NCBI GenBank assembly: GCA_019693395.1
Contig: JAAMXP010000829.1
Location: 1-16,685, forward strand
DNA length: 16,685 nt
Reading direction: 5' to 3'
From: Ettlia oleoabundans
Taxonomy: Eukaryota; Chlorophyta; Chlorophyceae; Chlamydomonadales
The first letter of the stretch is position 1, and every line of letters starts with the position of its first letter. Shown piece by piece: positions 1 to 9,131 of the stretch. The notes under the pieces are model-generated. The model searched no databases. It was not told the DNA's origin and saw only the letters and a list, made by a program, of their open reading frames with translations. A program made the position numbers and the translations under genes.

Positions 1-3000
1 GCGGTGCTTATCTACAGGATAGTTCTAGCCGAAAGGGGCTGATGCCGCTTGCCTGACACAAGAACTGATCCCCCTAGAGTCTTGAGCTGGACACGGTCGC
101 CCACAATGAAGGGGCGGGACGAGTACTGCACGGGGTAGGAGAAGCAGCGGGCAGGTGAACATCCAGATGGCGTGAAACAGCCGACACCTTTTGCTTCTCT
201 TGTTCGTTTGCTTGGCAGGAGATGTGGTGGGCAAGAAAGGCAGGCCAGCCCCATGCGCATTGCAGGGATGGTCCACAACCAGTTGCAGCCCTGTATGCTC
301 ACAATTTGCAGTGCCGATACCACGTTCTGCATCGTGCTCTGGGCCGCAAAACCAACAGCAACTGCGGTGGGGAGCCGAACGAAGAAAAACTAAATGTCAG
401 CAGCAAGATGTGGCTAGGAGCGGATTGCTCTCAGGCAAACAGGCAGACATGCCCGCTTATCTGTCAGCGGTGAAGGAGCTGGGACACTTACAGCACAGCT
501 GATATCCGGCCTTCGAGGCACCAGCTGTGATGGTAGGCAGCCTTGCCTAGATCCCAATTGGCAGCTATTTCACACATGGAGCAGCACCACTCACCCGTGC
601 TGATGCTTCCAAAGGTGAGCAGGGGCTGCACGTCGATCCCAAATGCAGCCAATGTGCAAAGGATGGCAATGGCTACGATAGCCTGTGGGGCAATGCATTT
701 GTGGCAGACAGAGTGGTCCAACTTTGAGCGAGGATTGAAAGCGCATGTTTGCAAATGCTTGCAGAATACTACCGTAGATACTGATTGATTAGAGGATGTG
801 GATATCTGGCTACTTTGAACTCTCACAGCTCTTCCTTGCCAATGGTGATGTCAAAACCCTGCACATTGCTTAACAGCAGGTTCCAGACAGGAAGTCTCGG
901 CCCCGCTTACCCACGACAGCAGGTTGCTGGCGGGCACCAGGACCCGTCCGATGTTGGACTCCTCCCTGCAGCAGTGCAAGCAGTAGTACAACCAAGAAGT
1001 TGCAGCAGCACTGCTTGCGCCAAAGCGCAAGTTGACGGGGCTGAGGAGCCTGGCGAGGCACTGAATACACGAGGGAACCATCAAAGATGGGCATGAGATT
1101 CACTCTGCGCCAAGCACGGGGCCGATGGCATGCGCCGCACAGGCAGGTGATGCACTGGCAGGCTTTCTGCAGCATAACCGCTCACGCTTCGCTTTCAAGC
1201 TTGAGCAGGATGGAACTCAGCAGGTGGCGCTTCCAAGAGATCAGGAACCAGGCCCTGCACAGCGCAAGTAGGTGGCAGGGTCAGTTGAAGTGGCAGGGCA
1301 GTACATCAGCATAAGACTGCAAAACTGGCATGAAAAGGCTGATATCGCACATTGTGGTCAGACTTAGGCTGCGGGGTATGTGGGGCTGGAAAATTCAAGC
1401 CGGAAGGTCTCTTGAAGTTTATCCGCCAAACCAGAGGCACGCATCACGTGCACAAATAAACACGTGCTCTCATATACAGGTGCATCTTTTGGGCTCACGT
1501 GAAGACAATAACAACCAGCTGGGAGGTGTCCTGCATCAGCTGCGTGGTCTGGCGCAGGAAGGACAGCACGTGGTAGGCACACAGCTCTGCAGGCAAGGCA
1601 CAGGCGTTGAGGGTGAAGGCAGTCTTGCGGGTTGCCATCATCAGGCGGCGCGGGGGCAAGCCTCAACTGCGCGTCAAACTGGTGTAATGCCAGCCAAAAC
1701 AATAACACACTGAATCTTTACCCAGCTAAGGCTGTAATGCAAATGAATCGCGATTGGGGGCTGGGAAGCCGACGCTACAACGGCTCGAGTTCAAGCTATT
1801 CCTGATTGTGCTCGCCCCAGATAGTCTTGACATACAGACAGCTGACTCACGTGAAACAGCATGGATCTTTGTATCAAACCGGGTTACTGCCACATCAGCA
1901 AACGCTGAGATCACCAGCAGGACGTAGGAAAACCCGTACCTGCGAGTGTAATGTGGGAGGCAACGCTGTATTTCAGTGGTAAGGAATGGCAGTGGCGAAG
2001 AGTTTTGTGGCAGCTGTAGGAGGGCCTTCTAGCTGAGCAAGTGGCAGTGCAGCAACACAAGTGATATGGTGGACCAGTGGCGGTGCAGCAACAGTAGTGA
2101 TATGGTGGACCAGTGGCAGTGCAGCAACAGTAGTGGTATGGTGGACCAGTGGCAGTGCAGCAACAGTAGTGATATGGGGGACCAGTGGCGGTGCTGCTAA
2201 AGAGGGGCGCACCAGGGCAGCAGCACCAGCGCAGGGCGGTGAACTGAAGCCAGAGCGGTGCTGACCAGCAGATCCAGTCCTGTTGTGTTGCCCGAATGCT
2301 CGTTCAGCGCATCAAGCTGCAGCGATTTGTGGCAGGGTAGAAAATGCAGCATATTGAAAGTTACTTATCGAGGGGGTTCAGAACAAAGATCCGGTTGCCT
2401 CAAGTTGTTGCCATTTCTCTCAACAAGATGGCTGCTGGCTACGCCCAATGCGCCATTGCAACTGGCGGCAATGTTGCTGCCGCATGCATTCTTCAAGCAT
2501 CTGCTGAAGCCACGCACCTTCTCCCCCACCACCGCGAGCAGCTTGTTCCCCACCACTACTGCAACCATGGTAGCAATAATGAGGGTGGCAGAGCGAACAG
2601 CTGCCTGCTGTATCGTCATCTGCCGCAGCACCTCCAGCAGAGGCACACCCGTAGCCTTGATCCATGAGTCTGTTGCCGTGGCAGCTACGGGGGCTGCTGC
2701 AGCTGCTGCTTTGCTGTGAGCAATGCGGGTGCAGGTGCGGCCGGGCGGCGCCAGCGGCTTTACCGCCAGCAAGGCAGGGGTTTGCGGGGATGCCAGGCTG
2801 GGCAGACTGGCTGCAGCATGCGGCTGCAGCTGATGGTTGTAGGGTGCTACAGTGCAGGCTGAGGAGCGGCCAGGCTGGCAAAGGTGTGCTGCAGAGCGCT
2901 TTGCGCCAGCCGGCGTGCCGACTGTGGGAAGCTGCCTTGCAGCTGCTGCTGAGAGGGCTGAGCCCAGGATACACGCCGTGGTCCGATCATGCCCGATCAT
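1..3000 (-). CDS. MscS-like (MSL1-type) organellar mechanosensitive ion channel, 3' part off-window
   Basis: Predicted mechanosensitive anion channel of an organelle inner membrane, which releases osmotic pressure. Exons on the minus strand: 3000-2518, 2316-2213, 1939-1851, 1661-1499, 1254-1186, 965-911, 682-595, 361-303, 125-53; every junction keeps phase, giving 394 residues before the left edge. The start is the first ATG after an in-frame TGA. Residues 1 to about 110 are Ala/Ser/Arg-rich like a transit peptide. Hydrophobic segments lie near residues 137-158, 188-214, 239-262, 270-287 and 311-337. The pore-helix region near 340-370 contains LLTFGSIST and AVGFAAQSTMQNVVSALQ, followed by the start of the beta domain, SSRPFIVGDRVQLKTLGGSV, which is the MscS family signature. 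The last visible exon ends at a GC donor. The exon 4 acceptor (ttgag) is weak and that boundary may be wrong. Mitochondrial or plastid location cannot be separated here. Confidence 0.85.
2041..2204. repeat. 36-bp minisatellite in an MSL intron
   Basis: A 36-bp unit beginning gtgatatggtggaccagtgg is repeated at 2061-2096, 2097-2132 and 2133-2168, with a decayed copy from 2169 and a 3' partial copy at 2041-2060. Copies differ by single substitutions. The array lies inside the predicted second intron of the channel gene (2212-1940). Because 36 is a multiple of three it stays open in several frames, which explains a spurious repetitive open frame on each strand. Confidence 0.9.
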
Positions 3001-3002
3001 GC
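2983..3002. repeat. 10-bp exact tandem repeat over the MSL start codon
   Basis: The unit ccgatcatgc occurs twice back to back. Read on the minus strand, each copy carries an ATG. The first is the chosen start of the channel gene; the second is in a different frame. Confidence 0.9.
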
Positions 3003-3485
3003 TCGTACGACCTGTTTTTAAGAGGTGCCCCGGTTGTTTGTGCAAGGCGAGGCTTCAGCGAAACGTGGTGGGTGTTGACAAGCGGTATGCCCTGGTGCCG
3101 CGGTGTTAGACGCGTCAGCTACATCCATCAACCAAGTCAACCTCGGGTGCAAGCACAACCTCGGGTGCCACCCTCCCAGGAGGTGCCGAGTAATTCCACC
3201 TGGCGACAGCATGTCACGCTTCCCCACCATCTACCTGCCACCATTTCACGAGCGTGGTTCACAAACCATTTGCCACCCAATTAGCTTACAAACCTAAGGG
3301 AACCCCTTCCCGCAGGACGCCGCTGCTGCCGGCCCTTCTCAGCGAGCATTTGCCACCAATTTAAGCTCCTGGAATCCACATAAGCTTTCTAAGCCATCGT
3401 CCGTGGCCCGCTGGTTGGGGTCAGCTGAGCAGCGGTTTCGCGTGGTCGCAAGTCCAGCTTGGAGCCCCAAGGGAACGCCCCAGAT
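3001..3485. promoter_or_regulatory. Divergent promoter region between MSL channel and ROMO1/Mgr2 genes
   Basis: The 485 bp between the two opposed start codons must hold both promoters and both 5' UTRs, including the ROMO1 5'-UTR exon that ends at 3486. No clear TATA box is visible. An imperfect repeat of about 20 bp (3267-3287 and 3347-3367, core catttgccacc followed by aatt and agct) contains CCAAT-like sequence. A 12-bp sequence, aacctcgggtgc, occurs twice near 3141-3170. No convincing gene lies inside. Confidence 0.5.
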
Positions 3486-4282
3486 AGTAAGTGGTACTGT
3501 CTGGCGTATGCAAGGGCTGGAAGCGCCGCTTCCGACCTCAATTCATGGCCCTGCTGCCCTGCCGCCCCGGTGCACCGCTGCTGTGAGGAGCACAGTGCCT
3601 CACCGCTGCAATACTTTATGCAGTTCCAATTTTCTCTTCGTCGGTCTGCAGTGGCTCTCTTAGACAGGAATTGCATGAACAGAGTTGGAACAGGCGCAGC
3701 AGTAGGCGGCGCATTGGGGGCGTCAATAGGTGGGTGCCACCTTTGCGTCAACTGCTGCTCCTTGCTTTGGTTGGCATGGTGAAGGCGAGTGTGTTACGTG
3801 TGACATTCTGCTGCAGCGTGATCAAGCTTTGAAGGTGCATTGCTACCAGCGCACGACATTTGAGCTTGTGTGATCGGCCTGTCACGCAGTGGTCTTCTCG
3901 GGCAGGCCCCCAGCGAGCGGTACTGTCGTTCTCAGTTTTGCTTTTGTTGCTGGCTGCCCATGTGCAGGTGCCATGTACGGCACATATGAAGCTTTCCGCT
4001 ACAAGGTACCAGGACTGTACAAAGTGCGATACATTGGACAGGTACGTGCGGTATGGCGGCCTATAAATGCCGAGCCCCCAGTATTCTTTAATACTGCCGT
4101 GCGCAAGCATGCCTGGCGTTCATATGACCCCTGCTCATACCTCCGATTTATGCGGACTGCCGCTTGCTTCTCCCTGCACCTTATGTGTGTGCTTGCAGAC
4201 CACCCTCAGCAGCGCGGCAGTGTTTGGCTTGTTCCTTGGAGCAGGCTCGCTGCTGCACTGTGGAAGAAATCAAGGGTACTGA
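3486..4282 (+). CDS. ROMO1: ROMO1/Mgr2-like mitochondrial inner-membrane protein
   Basis: Small mitochondrial inner-membrane protein. In yeast Mgr2 sits in the TIM23 translocase and controls lateral release of precursors; in animals ROMO1 affects ROS and cristae. Coding exons: 3486 (only the A of ATG), 3652-3729, 3968-4041, 4199-4282, giving 78 residues, close to plant homologues of about 74. The intron at 3487-3651 has a perfect gtaagt donor and a ctgcag acceptor, and joining A to TG makes the ATG in frame. The glycine-zipper helix GTGAAVGGALGASIG is followed by MYGTYEAFRYKVPGL, KVRYIGQTTLSSAAVFG and a C-terminal LLHCGRNQGY, matching the plant family throughout. Two membrane helices are expected, near residues 13-32 and 53-72. 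If intron 1 is not removed, ATG 3618 would give a basic N-terminal extension; ATG 3676 inside exon 2 is another option. Confidence 0.92.
3487..3651 (+). other. Intron that splits the ROMO1 start codon
   Basis: Begins gtaagtgg directly after an A at 3486 and ends tctgcag before TG at 3652. Splicing creates the ATG, which opens MALLDRNCMNRVGTG in the frame of the conserved protein. It is inferred from splice consensus and from the fit to family length. Confidence 0.7.
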
Positions 4283-4426
4283 GTTGAAGGGCATGTGGCT
4301 AGCACAGCTCCACTCCGCTCACCTGTTCTAACCCGCAGAAGATTAGCCCATTTGTGTCCATACTGTGCATCCCAACGATGCAAGTTTTCAACCATAGCCT
4401 CTAGCAGAAACGACTGTTATCCTTCT

Positions 4427-4431
4427 TTACA
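4427..4431 (-). terminator. TGTAA-type polyadenylation signal candidate for the Gln-rich gene
   Basis: TTACA on the plus strand reads as TGTAA on the minus strand. Other minus-strand copies at 4702-4698 and 4463-4459 are nearer the Gln-rich gene and could be used instead. Confidence 0.3.
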
Positions 4432-4436
4432 ATGGC

Positions 4437-4441
4437 TGTAA
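4437..4441 (+). terminator. TGTAA-type polyadenylation signal for ROMO1
   Basis: TGTAA, the usual green-algal poly(A) signal, lies 155 bp after the ROMO1 stop codon. This is the first convincing copy downstream of that gene. Confidence 0.5.
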
Positions 4442-5320
4442 AACGCCACCCAATATCATTACATGTGGCCAGCTACGTGGCATGTGCGCCGCTTCAGCAT
4501 GCGCATGATTCAGATGCATGCAAGGTTGCAGCCAGAATGGCTGATGAAAAAAGAGTGAAGGTTTACGGTTCAAAAAGGGCACGAAGGATGCAGTGTATGT
4601 GTTCCCATGAAAACAACAGGCATGTTTCTGCGAGTTGTTTTGACAGAGCCAAACTACCAGCAGGCAGCCGGGAGCAGACGGCACCAAAGCATGACGGTTA
4701 CAACGGGGACAAGCAGATGAAAGGGCAGGCAAGCAGGCAAGGGGTGTCTAATACATGGCAGAATACTGAGCGCGAGATGGCCGGGGCACAACATTGTGTG
4801 CTACAGGTGCCAGGTGGTGCAGCCTAAATGAGCACTCAAAACCGGAAAAAATAAATGCCCGCAGCCCTCCTTCAGCCAGAGACGATGCAGATTGAGGGAC
4901 AGGAGCGAGATATGGCGCTACAACAGTGGCTGAAGGCAAACAGGTCAAAAATAGTGGCCAGCAGGGATAGAGGCATGCAATGGCATCTCGTGCTGCAAGC
5001 TGCACGGCAGTGGGTGTTGAGTGAGTGCAATTGTGCCATGCCAACAAGGCGGGTGGCATGGTCGCATGCTACTGGCCAAAGTTTCGAGAGGGACACAGAA
5101 GAATGCGCAACAACCAACTTGGTGCCGGCACCAGGAGGAAGCATGAAGGGGGATAAACAGGCGCATAGTGTGCGACAAAGCTAATACAAATACAGCGTTG
5201 GAGTGATGTTGCACGTTTGGGTTAGATTTTCAACCATTGTCAAGTGTGGCCGACTGGCGAATCAACAGCCCGCGTTGCACTGGCACTGTGCATCTACAGA
5301 CGGGAGAGACGCCGTGGCAC

Positions 5321-5472
5321 TTAAAACGTGGTCTCAGCAGCCAGCTGCAGAAGTTCAACAGACGCTGCCTTGCCTATGGGTGGCTGCTGCCCCGCATGCT
5401 GCTCTGCCTCGCCAGCTGCAATGCCGGATGCCGACACTGTGGCATCACTGCCGCTGCCCTTCTGCTCGTCAG

Positions 5473-5505
<33 letters not shown>

Positions 5506-7942
5506 GTTCGGGCTGTTGGCAACGCTGCTGCTGTGGTTGTTGAGAGGGCAGCAGCACAGTCAGCTGACCTTCGCTGCTCCCTGCTTCGCTGGGGGCCACA
5601 GGTGCTGCGGCGCCCAACTGTGGGGCCTGCAACTGCTCAAGTACAGCCAGCACCTTGTCAGGCAGCTGGCCTGAGCCGAGCGCGGGAGGCATCGCTGCCG
5701 CCATGGCTGCATGGGCCGCCTCCTCTGCTGCCTGCCGCGCAGCCTCAGCAGCAGCTGCTGCTGCAGCTACTCTGTTGGATGGGAGCTGCCGTTGTTGGGG
5801 TGGATGCGAGGATGGCGCCTGCTGCAACTGCACCTGTGACTGCAACTCCCGCTGTGCTGGTGCTGCCTGCGCGCCGACGGCTGCAATAGCTGGCAGCGCA
5901 GCTGCTGCAATCCGAAGTGCTGGCTTGCTGTCAGGCGGCAGACGAGGGCTGATGTTGCCGCCGCCCACAAACAATGGGAGCATGCTACTGGTGTCTGACT
6001 GCTGCTGCTGCTCAGCTGCTGCTGGCTGCGCCTGCTGCTCCTGCTGCACCTGCTGCTGGCACTGCTGCAGGTATTGGTGGAGCAGCAGGGATGGCGCTGC
6101 AGGGATGGCTGAGCCTTGCTGCCAGGGTGGTAGTGCCGCATGCGGGTGCAACTGCTGCGGCGGCTCACTCTGTGCTGCTTGCTGCCCCTCCTCACCAGTC
6201 TGATGTCGTTCTCGCCACTGCTGCCGCCAAAGCTGCATCTCAAAAGCTGTGGGGGGTTGCTGCACACCTTGTGAGGCTTCTGCAGCTGCCGCTGCTGGCA
6301 AGCCGACTTCCTCAAGTGGTCGCAGTGCCGGCGGGGGTGGTGTGCGCAGCTCTTCTGCTGCCGACACCAGAGCCCCGGCAAAATCGTGCAGCACAGCCGC
6401 CGCCTCGGCATCCCTAGCGGCCTTCCTGCGGCCGCTGCGCCGTGTGCCGCCGCTGTCACTCCTACCTGCTGCCGCCGCTGCTGCCGGCACCGGGGAAGCG
6501 GCAAAAGCATGGCCAGCGTTGCTGTTGCAACGCTTCTGACGAGCGGGCAGTGAATGGTCGCTCCATGACCCCTCCTCACCCTCATACCCATAGCTGTACG
6601 CCTTCTCAGAGCCAGCCTCAGCTGCTATAGCCGCTGCCAATGCGGCTCTGGCGGAAGCGCGTGACCCCGGCCTGCTGCCAGTGCCAGGTGCCGTTGCCAC
6701 TGGTGCAAGGGCACCCACAGTGCCAAGCGTGCTGCCCCACTGCTGCTGCTGGCTTGGTGCTGTTGCCGCTGCAGGGAAGCCTTTCAGCCGGCTGGCAGCG
6801 CCAGCAGGGGTGCGGCGGCCAGACCCGCGGGCACCGCCCACACGCTTCCTTGCCTTGGCGACTCCTCCAGCCCTCACGCCCAGGGCTGCATTCAGAGGGC
6901 AACCCAACATTGCCATCAACAATAAATTCAAGATAATCAACATGCAGTCCTGGACTTTGTGGAGCGCAAGTGTGCATGGTAGCGCTGCACAGCACAGCCA
7001 GCCATGCGCAAACCACAATCAGCACCCGGCCACCCACCCTCTGCTAACTTGCGCCTCAGCCAGATGTTGTTGAAGCTCTGCAGACAGACATCCATGGGGC
7101 CTTGTACCATAAATCAATGGCTAGGAGTTATATTACAGAAACATAGAGTAACCCAATGTATCGACCAAGCATGCATCCAAACAATGAGGTGCAAGTGAAC
7201 TGGCTGGACATCCCCAGTACAGGTGCCATCACCTGCGTGGTTGCCCCATAAACCCGCTGAAAGGCGTCACGGAGCTCCCGCTGCCCCATATTCCTGCAGA
7301 AATTGAGCGCAAGTGAGCGCATCAACCACTGCGTCAGTTCGGTATCAATGCAGACCCCAATAGTTGGTGATGGAACAGCGGCAACAAGCGGGCAAGAGGG
7401 CGCAGTAATGCGGCAATCCCAGCTGCCGCACGATGCCAGAGCGATGCTTTCCCTCCTCTTAACCACCCAAACGTGTCCAAGCCAGCCATGCCATTGGTGC
7501 AGCACAGCAGCATTCATTTAGAGCTGGGCTCATGGCTCTTCAAGAGTCAGCTGCGTCCTGGTCCCTGCCCCCACCTGATCATCTGTTCCGCGGCTCGCAC
7601 GTCTGGGGCACCCAGGCGCTGCAGGACCGCCTCCCCTCGGGCATCTTCTGGCAGCCAGTGGCGGGTGAGGTGGTGCAGGCCCTGAGGTAAATGCTGCTCC
7701 GCTGTATCCGCCTCCAAAGGCAGGCTCGCCAACTCTGTACCGGCGACCGCTGTGGCTGCGCCTCCGTCAAACGCTGATGCTGCGACAGCGGCTGCTGCAT
7801 CTGAAAGCCTAACTTGGATCTGCATGTCTGCAGCATGCGGGGCACGCTGGCTGGAGCCTGGCTGGTCTTGGAGTGCAGGCAGTGGCCTGTCGTCTGAGGA
7901 TGGCGCGAGCGCCGTCGCTGTCGTCAGGCCCCCAGGCTGCAT
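5321..7942 (-). CDS. Gln/Ala-rich putative nuclear protein with a conserved WLRRKL helical module
   Basis: No named family recognised. Exons on the minus strand: 7942-7575, 7293-7233, 7077-7038, 6885-5321, all in phase, giving 677 residues. The phase and sense of the 61-nt and 40-nt exons support the model: they build NMGQRELRDAFQRVYGATTQ, then SFNNIWLRRKLAE, continuing to ALGVRAGG (residues 124-164). It looks like a compact helical DNA- or protein-binding module of a type I believe recurs in green-algal predicted proteins, but I cannot name it. A basic stretch follows (KARKRVGG, GSGRRTPAG), then RRSGRRKAARDAEAA near residue 305, a possible nuclear signal. The rest is low complexity, rich in Gln and Ala, with a 10-Gln run near residue 618. 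The ATG at 7942 is the first in the open frame, but a spliced upstream exon is possible since the frame stays open to about 8143. Probably regulatory; function unknown. Confidence 0.7.
5474..5503 (-). repeat. CAG repeat, 10 pure units, coding Gln
   Basis: Ten CTG triplets on the plus strand encode ten consecutive Gln on the minus strand in the last exon of the Gln-rich gene. The purity suggests length polymorphism between strains. Confidence 0.9.
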
Positions 7943-7947
7943 TACAT
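7940..7947 (-). promoter_or_regulatory. Minimal start-stop uORF overlapping the proposed start of the Gln-rich gene
   Basis: The minus strand reads ATGTAATG: an ATG followed at once by TAA, whose last A is the first base of the proposed main ATG. Such start-stop elements stall ribosomes in other eukaryotes. It matters only if transcription starts upstream and 7942 is the true start. Confidence 0.4.
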
Positions 7948-9131
7948 AGGTCCTGCCTGGCGTGCTGGCTCTTGCTCCCAATCCCAGCGCAGGGACCCCA
8001 GCGCAGAGACCTGCAGCGGCTTGGATGTTGAACACGATTTGCCGCTGCCGCACTGCCCACTTGACTCCACCGGCTGCGCGGCGCACTGCAGAGATAGCAA
8101 GCCTCAGGAAGTAATAAGATGAAATGGGCTCTGCAACCGGCACTGCCAGCCGGGTTTGGCCAAGGGTTGGGTGTCGGGACTAGGCGCGCAGAACGGGGGT
8201 TCGCGACAGGCTCTAGCTCACCGCAGTCTGCACCCTTGCCACCTTTGATGTCCGGCAAGAGGAAGGCTTTGGGTTCGCACCATCACGGGCTCTGCACAAA
8301 GCTGCATGTGCTGCTTTCCACCACCCGACCTGCGCTAGGGAGGGCACAGGTGTTTTGCCCTGCTTGAAGCCTCTTCCTGACTGGGGTGCACGTTCCTGTG
8401 GGCTTTGCTGTTGTTTGGAAGGTCATGTATTGGAGCTACGTCACAGGCCAGCGTTCCGGCAGTGCCCCTTCATTCGTCAGTGTTAGGTGTTCAATCAGCC
8501 TTGCACGCTTGGTTGGGCATGTTCACCCAGGCAGGCTGCTGTTGTGACACGTGATAGAAACGTGCACAAGATCCTTATTTGTGCAGAACCGACATCGATG
8601 TCTGGGACAGCCCTAGTGGGTATACCAGGCGCTGTTTTGTTGAGCTGATGTGGTTGAAAAGGCCGCGTCCAAGCTACTGTGGTGGTGCCAGCCGGCGTCT
8701 CCCCAGGCTGTAATACAGCAAAACCTCTATACCACACGTACAGTTACATAAAAAGGGCCACCCTGAGCACCCTTGACTACAGTTGGGCAGGCAGCATTGG
8801 GTGCTGCTGGCGGAGCTGCGTCCCACTGCAGCCGCCGTGCCGCCACCACCACCGACACTGGGTCCTCTTACAATGCAGCGGCCCATTCTGGCAGCCAAGT
8901 CTAGCGCTGTGGTCTGCATGCCGGGTACTCTGCGTCGACCGTGAAGAAGCATCACCAAGAGCAGTACCCCTGGCAGTAGCGCATGCGCAGTTGCTCTGTT
9001 GTAGATCCCCTTCAAGCACGGCAGTGTCTCCTGATTTCTGGGATATAGCTGTAACATGCATTCTATACAGTAGGACCCGCGGAACCCGCCATCAGGCCGT
9101 GCACGGGAGCAAGCCGAACCCATCGCGCGCC
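7943..9131. promoter_or_regulatory. Divergent promoter region between the Gln-rich gene and the AP2-like gene
   Basis: The 1.19 kb between two opposed start codons contains no gene I can support. It has a CACGTG element at 8548-8553 and a TATA-like cataaaaag near 8747-8755, about 380 bp before the AP2-like ATG. The half next to 7942 keeps an open frame in line with the Gln-rich gene up to about 8143 and may include an upstream coding or 5'-UTR exon. A 149-residue minus-strand open frame starting at ATG 9123 has no recognisable domain. Confidence 0.5.
8548..8553. promoter_or_regulatory. CACGTG G-box-like element
   Basis: Palindromic CACGTG, the binding core of bZIP and bHLH factors in plants and algae, in the divergent promoter region. 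Position is suggestive only. Confidence 0.3.

Larger units (their letters stand above)
4283..5320. other. Convergent 3' region between ROMO1 and the Gln-rich gene
   Basis: About 1 kb with no gene I can support. It should hold the 3' UTRs of both flanking genes. A 131-residue open frame on the plus strand (4432-4827) has no recognisable domain and is probably chance. Confidence 0.6.

Noticed and set aside
2041..2204. Possible CRISPR-like array
   Set aside because: Units are contiguous with no unique spacers and the context is a eukaryotic intron, so it is a minisatellite.
4432..4827. 131-residue open frame in the convergent region
   Set aside because: No recognisable domain, no splice or neighbour support, and it lies where 3' UTRs are expected.
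5203..6630. Long open frames on the plus strand opposite the Gln-rich gene
   Set aside because: Composed of Ala, Cys, Leu and Ser runs that are the antisense of CAG/GCN codons. No domains, and the minus-strand gene explains the region.
8100..8390. Possible first exon of the Gln-rich gene (minus strand, ATG near 8312 with a gtgagc donor near 8225)
   Set aside because: The leftover phase does not match the available acceptors near 8130-8090, so it was not included in the model.
8674..9123. 149-residue minus-strand open frame with an ATG 8 bp before the AP2-like start
   Set aside because: No motif beyond an MGS N-terminus. I could not splice it in phase to the Gln-rich gene.
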